A stretch of 60,748 nt of DNA from Chloroflexota bacterium (GTDB lineage: Bacteria > Chloroflexota > Ktedonobacteria > Ktedonobacterales > Ktedonobacteraceae): contig CADDYT010000016.1 of NCBI GenBank assembly GCA_902810755.1, positions 1 to 60,748 of the forward strand. The letters are read 5' to 3'. The translations under genes and the position numbers were made by a program. The number at the start of each line of letters is the position of its first letter. The first letter of the stretch is position 1. Shown piece after piece: positions 37,002 through 44,661 of the stretch. Below the pieces are notes generated by a model, which made no database searches, was not told the DNA's origin, and saw nothing but the letters and a program-made list of their open reading frames with translations.

Positions 37002-40000
37002 CTACTGCTGGTCGTTTTCAACCGCTCCCAGAGCCAGCAGCGCGGCTCTCTGCGCCTCTGTCAGTCCGCGCGCGTCGAAGATGTTCATGCCCTCGTATGG
37101 TCTGCCGCCGATCAGGGTTTTGAGCGGCTTTTCCGACCGGGTGTTCCAGAGCATGATGGTGCCATCGTCGCCGCTGCTGGCAAAGAGAGTGCCGCGTGGG
37201 CTGAAAGCGACGCATCTTACCCGGCTGGCGTGGCCGCGCAGGGTACGCAGGCACGCGCCGCTTTTGACGTTCCACAGGCGCACCGTCTGATCTTCGCTGC
37301 CGCTGACCAGCAGGCTGCCATCCGGGCTGAAGGCGACCCAGCGCGCCCGGCCTTCGTGTCCCTCTAAGACGGCGGTGCATTCCCCACTGCTCGCGTCCCA
37401 CAGCCTTATGACCTGATCTTCGCCCGCGCTGGCAAGCAGGTTGCCGTCGGTACTGAAGACAACAGAGCGGACGCGATTGGTATGACCGCGTAATGTTTTA
37501 AGACAGTTCCCGCTTTCCACATCCCAGATGCGCACGCACTGATCGTCGCCTCCACTGGCTAATTGCGTGCCGTCGGGGCAAAAGGCCACCGATCTGACCC
37601 AGTTTCCATGCCCCTTCAGCTTGCGCAGTTGCTGTCCCTGCTGGACATGCCAGATACGGATAGTATAGTCTTCGCTGCCACTGGCTAAGAGGTTGCCGTC
37701 CGGACTGAAGGCCAGCGCCCTGATCCAGTTGCTGTGGCCCCGCAGCGTGTTCAGGCTGCGCCCGTTGCGCGCATCCCACAGGCGTATCGTCTCATCCTGC
37801 CCACCGCTGGCAATGGTCTGCCCATCCGGGCTGAAGGCGAGAATCAGCGCGCCATGCGTATTGTCAGTCAGCGTTCTGGGGCGCTGGTCGCCCTCAACAT
37901 CCCACAGCAGCAGCTTTTGATCTTCGCTCGCGCTGGCAAGCTGTCCGCCGTCGGGGCTGAAGGCAATTGACCAGATGCGGTTGGTGTAGCCTTGCAGCCT
38001 GTCGAGAGAGTATCCTGTGTCGGTATTCCAGATGCGACAGCTCTGGTCATCGCCGCCACTGACCAGTATGTGATCCTGCGGGCTGAAGGCGATGGAGCGC
38101 ACGCCGTGTACATGGCCCCGTAAGATTTTCAGGCACTCGCCGCTTGCCATATCCCACAGGCGAATCGTCTGATCTTCGCTGCTGCTGGCAAGCGTCTTTC
38201 CATCAGGATCAAAGGCGACCGACCAGACGCGCGAACTGTGACCGGATATCGCATGGCTGTTCCCGCTTTGCGTATCCCACAGACGCACCGTCTGATCGTC
38301 GCTGCCACTGGCGAGCAGCCTGCCATCAGGATGGAATTTGACCGATCTGATCCAGCCGCTATGTCCCTTCAGCGTCGCCAGGATGGTGCCAGTCTGCCAG
38401 TCCCACAGGCAAATCGTCTGGTCGGTGCTGCCGCTGGCGAGGACATTGCCGTCCGGGTTGAAGGCAACAGACCAGACGCGGTCGCTATGTCCCCGCAATG
38501 TCTTGAGGCATTGTCCGCTGCCTGCGTTCCACAGGCGAATGGTGTGATCGTCGCTGCCGCTGGCGAGCAACTTGCCATCAAGGCTGAAGGTCACGGCGCG
38601 TACCCTGTCGTCGTGATCTGGCAGGGTGGCAATACAATCTCCTGTATCCACGTTCCACAGGCGAATGGTGTGATCGTCGCTGCTGCTGGCGAGTAACTTG
38701 CCATCGGGACTGAAGGCGACGGACCAGACGCCATCGCTATGCCCGGAGCAGGTAAGGGTCGGAATGCCCTGCGGGAGCCGGTAGACACGAATGTCGCCGG
38801 TTGTCGTTCCCACCGCGAATAGCTCTCCGCGAGGGTCGCAGGCGACGGAGAGGACGTTGCCAAAGGCGCTGGTAAAGGTGGTATCGACGAAGCGGACGTG
38901 GGAGAAGTTGACGCCGGGCAGGGGTACCTGCTGCAAACAGGCCTGCCGGATGACCAGGTGAGAAAAGTCAAAGTCTCTCAAATCGCATTGCAGATAACTC
39001 AGCAAATTGAGGAGATTGCCGGCCAGATAGCCCGGCTGCAGCGCGCGCTGCTGGCGTTGCGCCGACAGCATGCTGCTGGCCCTTTGCGCAACGCCTTTCT
39101 TTCCCAACTCGGCCTCTAGTCGCTGCGCAACCGGCGCGAGCAGCAGGCGCAACTGATTTGTGCGCACGTAGTCTTTGCTGCTGGCCTTCATCAGCGCGTG
39201 GCTGACCCATAGGCCGCCTGTGCCGGAAAATTCCTGGCAGGCTTGCTCGACCAGATGGGTTGTGACATATTCCAGAATGACCGGTTGCAGGGCGAAATGT
39301 CCTTCGCTTCTGCTTTCGATCATAGAGCGGCGGCGCAGCGAATCCAGCATCTCCACCAGCGCCCCGCCCTGCAGGGGCTGCGCCAGGTTGGCGCCTATCT
39401 CCTCCATCGAGACCGGCTCGCGTTCAATCGCCAACCAGTACATGATGGTTCGCTCTTCCTGTGAGAGGCGTTGAAATTGCTGCGCGAGCAGCTCGTTGAT
39501 GCCGCCGAACGCGCTGGCCTCAGTATGCAGGAAGGACGCAATCTTGCCTCCGAACACCTGGCGAATAGGTTCCGCGACAAGCTGCAAGGCCAGCGGGTTG
39601 CCCCTGTAACGGCCAACAAGCTCGGCCCACTCATCATCCGAGCCGGAGAGCTGCCGGTCGCTGAGCAGTTCGCGCCCGGCTTCATGTTCTAAGCCTGTGA
39701 GTTCCAGCGAGCGCACGGGCGACTGGTGTCCGGCGAAGCGCGCCACCTCCTGCGGCTTCTCGCGGCTGGTCAGCAGCAGGCAACTCTGGTGCTGCGTCTC
39801 CGCGATGCGCCTGATGAGTTCCCTGTACATCTCATATCCCACACGGTACTGTCCGCTGGGCCTGCCCTCCTGCAAGATCGATTCCACGTTATCCAGCACC
39901 AGCAGGCAGCGGTGGCGGCGCAACGCCTCGATGAGCGCCACTATCTGCTCCTCCACACTTCCCGGCAGATCGTTCAGGGGTTGCGCGGAGATGGCGCGCA

Positions 40001-40568
40001 GGTATTGTTGCAGCACAGGCTCCAGCGGCGGCACATTGTGCAGCGAGCGCCAGAAGACGGCGGCAAATTTCCCCTCCATCTCTCGCGCTACCATCGTTGC
40101 CAGCGTCGTCTTCCCGATCCCCCCCATGCCAACAATCGCCACCACCCGGCACGAACGATCTTCCAGCCACCCGGCCAGCTTCTCGCATTCCTCCTCACGC
40201 CCATGCACATGTGTCACATGCGGCGCGTCATCCCAGTCTGACCTCAAGAGGCTGGAATTGCCAGTACTGGCTGTAGCTGCCTCTGCTGAAAGGGGCGAAG
40301 GCTTCTGTTCTACACGGGTAGGCGGCGAAGATACAGGCTCAGGGTTTGCGTTTTGTATCTCTTCAATCAACCCGAATTCTTCAGGGCTTTTCTTGAAGAT
40401 GTCACAGATAACCTGGCGATGATACGAACGAGGGAGCGTTTCGCCATTTTCCCATCGTCTGACAGTCTTGGGGTCGCAGCCAACTTTCTTAGCCAGATCC
40501 GCCTGTGACAGGTTGTGTCGCTCGCGCTCATGCCTGAGTTGCTCATGAAAGGGGGGATATACTGTCAT
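37002..40568 (-). CDS. XRE-HTH / NB-ARC STAND NTPase with 14 WD40 repeats
   Basis: An 1,188-residue protein; ATG 40568 is preceded by AGGAGGAGGT. Domains: a Cro/XRE helix-turn-helix (residues ~8-60, LSQADLAKKVGCDPKTVRRWENG); a linker; an NB-ARC NTPase with VHGREEE box, P-loop GMGGIGKTT (147-155) and Walker B CLLVLDNVE; a winged-helix/helical region with a short pentapeptide-like DLRDFDFSHL segment; then about 14 WD40 repeats of 42 residues (enough for two seven-bladed propellers) to the C-terminus. STAND proteins are inactive until a ligand at the repeat domain triggers oligomerisation (family knowledge). The fused HTH suggests a transcriptional output. It faces the secreted peptide gene at 40878 divergently. 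Confidence 0.92.
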   Translation of the reverse strand: MTVYPPFHEQLRHERERHNLSQADLAKKVGCDPKTVRRWENGETLPRSYHRQVICDIFKKSPEEFGLIEEIQNANPEPVSSPPTRVEQKPSPLSAEAATASTGNSSLLRSDWDDAPHVTHVHGREEECEKLAGWLEDRSCRVVAIVGMGGIGKTTLATMVAREMEGKFAAVFWRSLHNVPPLEPVLQQYLRAISAQPLNDLPGSVEEQIVALIEALRRHRCLLVLDNVESILQEGRPSGQYRVGYEMYRELIRRIAETQHQSCLLLTSREKPQEVARFAGHQSPVRSLELTGLEHEAGRELLSDRQLSGSDDEWAELVGRYRGNPLALQLVAEPIRQVFGGKIASFLHTEASAFGGINELLAQQFQRLSQEERTIMYWLAIEREPVSMEEIGANLAQPLQGGALVEMLDSLRRRSMIESRSEGHFALQPVILEYVTTHLVEQACQEFSGTGGLWVSHALMKASSKDYVRTNQLRLLLAPVAQRLEAELGKKGVAQRASSMLSAQRQQRALQPGYLAGNLLNLLSYLQCDLRDFDFSHLVIRQACLQQVPLPGVNFSHVRFVDTTFTSAFGNVLSVACDPRGELFAVGTTTGDIRVYRLPQGIPTLTCSGHSDGVWSVAFSPDGKLLASSSDDHTIRLWNVDTGDCIATLPDHDDRVRAVTFSLDGKLLASGSDDHTIRLWNAGSGQCLKTLRGHSDRVWSVAFNPDGNVLASGSTDQTICLWDWQTGTILATLKGHSGWIRSVKFHPDGRLLASGSDDQTVRLWDTQSGNSHAISGHSSRVWSVAFDPDGKTLASSSEDQTIRLWDMASGECLKILRGHVHGVRSIAFSPQDHILVSGGDDQSCRIWNTDTGYSLDRLQGYTNRIWSIAFSPDGGQLASASEDQKLLLWDVEGDQRPRTLTDNTHGALILAFSPDGQTIASGGQDETIRLWDARNGRSLNTLRGHSNWIRALAFSPDGNLLASGSEDYTIRIWHVQQGQQLRKLKGHGNWVRSVAFCPDGTQLASGGDDQCVRIWDVESGNCLKTLRGHTNRVRSVVFSTDGNLLASAGEDQVIRLWDASSGECTAVLEGHEGRARWVAFSPDGSLLVSGSEDQTVRLWNVKSGACLRTLRGHASRVRCVAFSPRGTLFASSGDDGTIMLWNTRSEKPLKTLIGGRPYEGMNIFDARGLTEAQRAALLALGAVENDQQ

Positions 40569-40796
40569 GGATACCTCCTCCTGCTGACCAAAGGCGCCGA
40601 TCATCGTATCGCTCGCCCCCATAGTGTAACAGCAGGGTAGCAACACCGCAAGTCGAATCGATGAAGGGACATATGCTGCGCTGTCCAATGCCCTCCCAAT
40701 GTCCCGCTAAGTGTCTACAAAAAGTCCATTATCTGCCCTCAAAATGCAGTTTTTATGTCTGCATTATCACTATATACTTGCCCTGTGATCAGAACC

Positions 40797-40808
40797 GAGT
40801 GGCCACTC
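40797..40808. repeat. Palindrome GAGTGGCCACTC (left copy)
   Basis: A 12-bp perfect palindrome whose central AGTGGCCACT recurs at 41090-41099 on the other side of the peptide gene. A possible -10 (TATACT, 40773-40778) lies just upstream without a clear -35. The rest of 40569-40796 shows only a weak GGGACAT/ATGTCCC inverted repeat (40666-40705). Confidence 0.6.
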
Positions 40809-40877
40809 ACTGAGCGCGCAGCCCCTTGCAATGGCAGGGGACAAGAGAAAAACACAAGCAGAACAAGGAGAGCATCT

Positions 40878-41081
40878 ATGCGCAAAATCCGTTATGGCCT
40901 CACGCTCATCACGCTGCTGGTCTCCCTCAGTGGGTTCACCTTCTTCGGTCCGGGTTCCGGCTCGCTGGCAACTACAGTTTCCGGCCATCATGTCACCGTC
41001 TCGGCCACAGGCAAATCGAGCCGGTCAATTGCCATGATTATGAAGGGATATTGCCCGGGACAGGCGACCAACGACTGCTAG
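40878..41081 (+). CDS. Small predicted secreted peptide with two C-terminal cysteines
   Basis: A 67-residue product starting at ATG 40878, eight bases after AAGGAG. Residues 1-31 form a clear Sec signal peptide: basic MRKIRYG, hydrophobic LTLITLLVSLSGFTFF, and a probable cleavage after SLA. The predicted mature peptide is about 36 residues, beta/Ser/Thr-rich with HH and KSSR, ending in C59-PGQATND-C67. The two cysteines could close a small disulfide loop at the very C-terminus. I recognise no family. The gene lies alone between two oppositely placed STAND NTPase genes and between two AGTGGCCACT palindromes, which suggests a signal or toxin-like peptide linked to those regulators. It could also be a lone small exported protein of unrelated role. 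Confidence 0.75.
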   Translation: MRKIRYGLTLITLLVSLSGFTFFGPGSGSLATTVSGHHVTVSATGKSSRSIAMIMKGYCPGQATNDC

Positions 41082-41088
41082 ATCAAAA

Positions 41089-41100
41089 CAGTGGCCACTG
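41089..41100. repeat. Palindrome CAGTGGCCACTG (right copy)
   Basis: A 12-bp perfect palindrome sharing the inner 10 bp AGTGGCCACT with 40798-40807. It begins 8 bp after the peptide gene stop and lies 25 bp before the end of the convergent TPR NTPase gene. Confidence 0.6.
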
Positions 41101-41124
41101 GTTGGTTCGATATGGAGGGGCAGG

Positions 41125-43392
41125 CTAGTGAAAATTATCCTGCTCCTCCTCTATTTTACTCAGAATTCTGTTCAAGTGTTCCTGGCAGGCAATTGTCTCA
41201 GGATGCTCAGATCCAAGCCTTTCTTCATAAATACTAACTGCTTTCTGGCAGAAGGTTTGCGCCTCTCTATAACGGCCCTGAGCTACGTAGAGTTTGGCAA
41301 GGTCGTTGAGTCTTTCAGCGGCAACAGGGTGATCTGATCCTAGCGATTTCTTGATAATAGCGAGAGATTGTTGCCAGAGCGCCTCGGTTTGTTCATAGTA
41401 TCCCTGTTCAAAGGAGAGGGCCGCCAGCAGATTGAGAATATGGGCAATGAGGGGATGTCCAGATTCCAGAACTCGTTTACCAGTTGCCAGTGCCTGATTT
41501 AGCAACTGCTGGGCTTGCTCATATGTGCGTTTCTCTATGTAAAGCTTCGCCAGATTGATGAATGCTATCAATGTGTCAGGATGTTCGGAGCCAAGCGATT
41601 GTTCTCGAATGCTGAGCGCCTGCCGTAGGAGAGGTTCGGCCTGTTCATATTTTCCTTGAGAACGGTAGAGTACGCCTAGATTATTAAGACTTTCGGCAGT
41701 TGCAGGATGGTATGGGCCGAGACTTTTTTTGCGGATTGCTAGAGCGCGCTGATGCAATCTTTCTGCCTGCTCGTAGTCACTCCTGGCGCGTGCGAGTATA
41801 GCCAGGACGTTGAGACTTTCGGCGATGGCGGGGTGGTCAGGCCCGAATAGCTGTTCGCGGATGGTCAGGGCTTGCTGATGGAGGAGTTGGGCCTGTGGAT
41901 AGAAACCATGAATAGACTGAAAAGCGCCAGCCTGGAAGAGGAGGCGGGCGGATTCGGGGGAGTAGAGGTGGTGGCGTTCGATGAGGGTGGAGCATTGCTG
42001 GATGTGGGGGATGTAGGGCTGGTAGTGGGGATCGGCTGCCCCGGAGTTGGCGTCGGGGAAGGCGGCGTTGACGGCGAGAACAGTGCGCTCGGCCCAGACG
42101 CGTTGAGTCTGGGTGTCCATGCTGTCTTTGAGGATGGTCTGGACGAGGCGGTGGATGCTGATGGTGTGGGTACTGGCGTTGCGCTGGATGAGGGAGTATC
42201 TGAATAGCACTCCCAGGGTTTCCTGAAATTGCAAGGGGTCGGCGATAGTGGCAAGAGGAGTATCTATGGCGGCGGCGCCTCGCGTGAGCAGTTCTTCAGG
42301 GATGGAGTCGGGGGCGAGGAAGGCGAGCAGGCGCAGCAGATCGGCGGCGGCTGGACTCTGCTGCTCGACCTTCTGAAATGAGAGCGACCAGGTGGTGGCT
42401 ACGGTTTCAGGGTGGTCGGAGAGCAGACGACTGGAACGCTTCAGCAGCTCTCTGCGGTGCGTGGTGTAGAGGTTGAGATAGTCTGCGAGCGAGCAGCCGG
42501 TTTCCTGTATGAAGGCTCCGGCCTGCACGATGGCGAGCGGCAGCCCGTCCATCTCTCGCACAATGCGCGCGGCGCTGGCGCGCGCGGCGGCTGGCGCCTC
42601 GGTAAGCGGGGTATCGTCTCTCAGGATGTTGCACCAGCGCAACAGCAGGGTGGTGCCTTCCCGCAGGGTCAATTTCTCCACCTCAACGCTGGTAGCAATT
42701 GTGCCTGCTGCCTGAGCGCGGGTGGTGAAAAGGATGTGACCGTTGTGGCGGGTGGGCAGGAATGTCATGGCCATTGGCAGGTCATCGGCGTTATCCATGA
42801 CGAGCAGCCAGCCTTTATGGTCGGTCAGCCAGCGCCGGACGGCGGCCACGATGCGTGTTTGATCCTGCTCATCTTTCTGTGGCAGATCGAGTGATTGCGC
42901 CAGCGCCACGAAGCTGGTGAGCAGGCTGTCGTGGGTCTCGGCGTATATCCAGAAGACATGGGTATACTTATCGCCATAGCGGAAAACGTACTCGGCGGCG
43001 GTGCGCGTTTTGCCGATGCCGCCAAGTCCATAGAGGGCCTGTGGTTGCGTCAATGCCGCCGTTTTCGCCTCTGTGAGCCGCTTGCGCAGAGAGGTCAGCA
43101 GTTTGTCGCGGCCTGTGAAATAGGGGGTGTGAGGAATGGGAATGTTCCACGCGCTGGTAGGTGCCTGTTGCCTGGACGCCGACGCCAGATCCAGTTCGGC
43201 AGGCGTTTTGCCCAGGGTCTCAGACAGCAGCCTGCGAAAACGTGGCGAAGGAGTGGTTGTATTGTTTTCCCAGCGACTGACATTGACAGCACTCGTGCCA
43301 AGGCGCTCGGCCAGGTCTTCCTGTGACCAGCCGAGGTCTTTACGGGCCTGGCTCAGACCGAGGCGTGGGCGTCTTTCCTGGTTGTTCACCAT
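41125..43392 (-). CDS. XRE-HTH / NB-ARC STAND NTPase with TPR repeats
   Basis: A 755-residue protein. The start is ATG 43392, with AAGGAGG nine bases upstream (a GTG at 43395 is adjacent). Domains: XRE helix-turn-helix at residues ~12-60 (GWSQEDLAERLGTSAVNVSRWEN); NB-ARC with YFTGRDKLL, P-loop YGLGGIGKTR (121-130) and Walker B WLLVMDNADD; and from about residue 480 a kinesin-light-chain-like series of TPRs with a 42-residue period (SLNNLGVLYRSQGKYEQAEPLLRQAL). In multicellular bacteria such proteins are regulators or conflict-system switches (family knowledge). The shared HTH-NB-ARC layout with the 37002 gene but a different sensor domain suggests paralogous regulators with distinct ligands. 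It ends 44 bp from the peptide gene. Confidence 0.92.
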   Translation of the reverse strand: MVNNQERRPRLGLSQARKDLGWSQEDLAERLGTSAVNVSRWENNTTTPSPRFRRLLSETLGKTPAELDLASASRQQAPTSAWNIPIPHTPYFTGRDKLLTSLRKRLTEAKTAALTQPQALYGLGGIGKTRTAAEYVFRYGDKYTHVFWIYAETHDSLLTSFVALAQSLDLPQKDEQDQTRIVAAVRRWLTDHKGWLLVMDNADDLPMAMTFLPTRHNGHILFTTRAQAAGTIATSVEVEKLTLREGTTLLLRWCNILRDDTPLTEAPAAARASAARIVREMDGLPLAIVQAGAFIQETGCSLADYLNLYTTHRRELLKRSSRLLSDHPETVATTWSLSFQKVEQQSPAAADLLRLLAFLAPDSIPEELLTRGAAAIDTPLATIADPLQFQETLGVLFRYSLIQRNASTHTISIHRLVQTILKDSMDTQTQRVWAERTVLAVNAAFPDANSGAADPHYQPYIPHIQQCSTLIERHHLYSPESARLLFQAGAFQSIHGFYPQAQLLHQQALTIREQLFGPDHPAIAESLNVLAILARARSDYEQAERLHQRALAIRKKSLGPYHPATAESLNNLGVLYRSQGKYEQAEPLLRQALSIREQSLGSEHPDTLIAFINLAKLYIEKRTYEQAQQLLNQALATGKRVLESGHPLIAHILNLLAALSFEQGYYEQTEALWQQSLAIIKKSLGSDHPVAAERLNDLAKLYVAQGRYREAQTFCQKAVSIYEERLGSEHPETIACQEHLNRILSKIEEEQDNFH

Positions 43393-43688
43393 CACCAGTT
43401 GCCTCCTTGCATTCTGCTATGTGTTGCGGAAGGGCGGAAAATACGTATAGAAACGGCGCTCATCGAATTCCGCATCGGCGCCGTTAGATGTTAAGAAAGA
43501 TGTTATGTTTGTTATTCTCTTCTGTCGATTTTTATGTCATACTCGCTTACAGACGCTGAGGTTATGAATCCAGAATGGTGAATGAGAATGTTTAGCACCA
43601 TTTTACATGTATTCCGATCTCAGCGCAAGGCTGTGTTAAGCAGGGGGCTTTTTTTCAGTTTTTTAGTGCAGGGAAAGGAAAGAGGGCT

Positions 43689-43892
43689 ATGCGTATCGCT
43701 CATGTCCGTGTCTGTTTGCCAGACACCTACTCTGAAATCCCGGTGGAAGATGTGGAGGATGCCGAGATGGCCATTGAGGCCATTGTAAGTACGGCTTTGC
43801 TGGAGGTGTTCGACACCGTCCTCGTCGAAAACGTCACGATTCAGCATTCGCCCGACCGCGATGATGGTCGTAGAGAACGGCGTGCCGCGTGA
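43689..43892 (+). CDS. Small acidic hypothetical protein
   Basis: A 67-residue product from ATG 43689, preceded by GGAAAGGAAAGAGGG. It is acidic in the middle (PVEDVEDAEMAIEAI), with a possible beta-alpha-beta start (MRIAHVRVCLPDT) and a basic tail (RDDGRRERRAA). There is no signal peptide. I do not recognise a family. Good ribosome-binding site, compact frame and a strong terminator 41 bp after the stop (43934-43961) support a real gene. It is 296 bp from the divergent TPR NTPase gene, and that interval also contains an AACGGCGC/GCGCCGTT hairpin (43452-43485) in the NTPase leader. Confidence 0.65.
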   Translation: MRIAHVRVCLPDTYSEIPVEDVEDAEMAIEAIVSTALLEVFDTVLVENVTIQHSPDRDDGRRERRAA

Positions 43893-43933
43893 GAACGCCG
43901 GAAGATAGCCGGTAGCACGTCCAACTCCTCTCG

Positions 43934-43961
43934 CCCCGTTTCGTCAGGAACGGGGTTTTTT
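43934..43961 (+). terminator. Rho-independent terminator
   Basis: CCCCGTT (43934-43940) pairs with AACGGGG (43949-43955), followed by six T. It ends the 43689-43892 gene. Confidence 0.85.
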
Positions 43962-44131
43962 GTTGCCTGTAAGATAAAAGCAAGGATGGTGAAACCTCTA
44001 GCTTCGGTTCTGCGTGTCCGTATTCGGGACACCTGCAGGAGGTTTTCAGCGCATCTTATAGCAGACAGGTAGGTAGTGTGTACTCATTGTATGCACGTCA
44101 TAAACACAACAGGCAGGAAAGGATGTGTAGG

Positions 44132-44539
44132 ATGAATAGTTTTGTGAAGGGATTACTGGTCGGCGCCGGTATCGGTTTGCTCGTGGCTCCGATGAAGGGC
44201 GAGCAGTTGCGCCATCTGCTGGCCGAGCGTTTTGAGGAGTTGCGCGCCAACCTGCCGGAGAATCCGCAGCTTGAGCAGTATACGCAGCAGGTGACGAGCC
44301 GCGTTTCACGCACGGCTGATAACTTGAAGAACCTCGCGCAGCAGGCGGCCTCTACTGTGCAGAGCGCGGGTAGTCAGCTGGGTACCCTCGCGCAGCAGGC
44401 AACTTCAGATGTGAAACGCACGGGCCAGAGCGTGGCTTCGACCACGAAGCAGGCGGTTTCCCAGGCCACATCAAATACAACCGGCACGGGAGCAGGAACG
44501 CCTCCGACCGGCGGCCCCACCTCCGGCACCGGGGCATAA
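44132..44539 (+). CDS. YtxH-like small membrane protein
   Basis: A 135-residue protein; ATG 44132 is chosen, although ATG 44123 in frame is close. The N-terminus FVKGLLVGAGIGLLVAPMKGEQLRHLL is the short glycine-rich hydrophobic helix followed by a basic-amphipathic stretch typical of YtxH/DUF948-type stress proteins. The middle is a long amphipathic helix of Ala/Gln-rich heptads (NLKNLAQQAASTVQSAGSQLGTLAQQATSDV), and the tail is Gly/Thr/Pro-rich and disordered. Such proteins are induced by general stress in Firmicutes; the role here is unknown. The strong bidirectional hairpin at 44572-44632 follows. Confidence 0.75.
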   Translation: MNSFVKGLLVGAGIGLLVAPMKGEQLRHLLAERFEELRANLPENPQLEQYTQQVTSRVSRTADNLKNLAQQAASTVQSAGSQLGTLAQQATSDVKRTGQSVASTTKQAVSQATSNTTGTGAGTPPTGGPTSGTGA

Positions 44540-44571
44540 CCGCGCGCCCGTCATCTGAACAAGGGCAGTTG

Positions 44572-44632
44572 CCAGGCAGAAAAGCGCGTAAGAGGTCAAG
44601 GACGCCCTCTTGCAATGCGCTTTTCTGCCTGG
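44572..44632. terminator. Bidirectional terminator
   Basis: A perfect 16-bp stem (44572-44587 / 44617-44632) with a secondary 6-bp stem inside, between the convergent genes ending at 44539 and 44662. T-rich on the plus side. Confidence 0.85.
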
Positions 44633-44661
44633 TTGTATTTCAGACCGTAGGCGTGCTTGAT

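Noticed and set aside
41872..42207. Gly/Val/Asp-rich plus-strand frame inside the TPR NTPase gene
   Set aside because: Low-complexity shadow of the Pro/Ser/Thr-rich antisense frame; the NB-ARC/TPR reading is far better supported.
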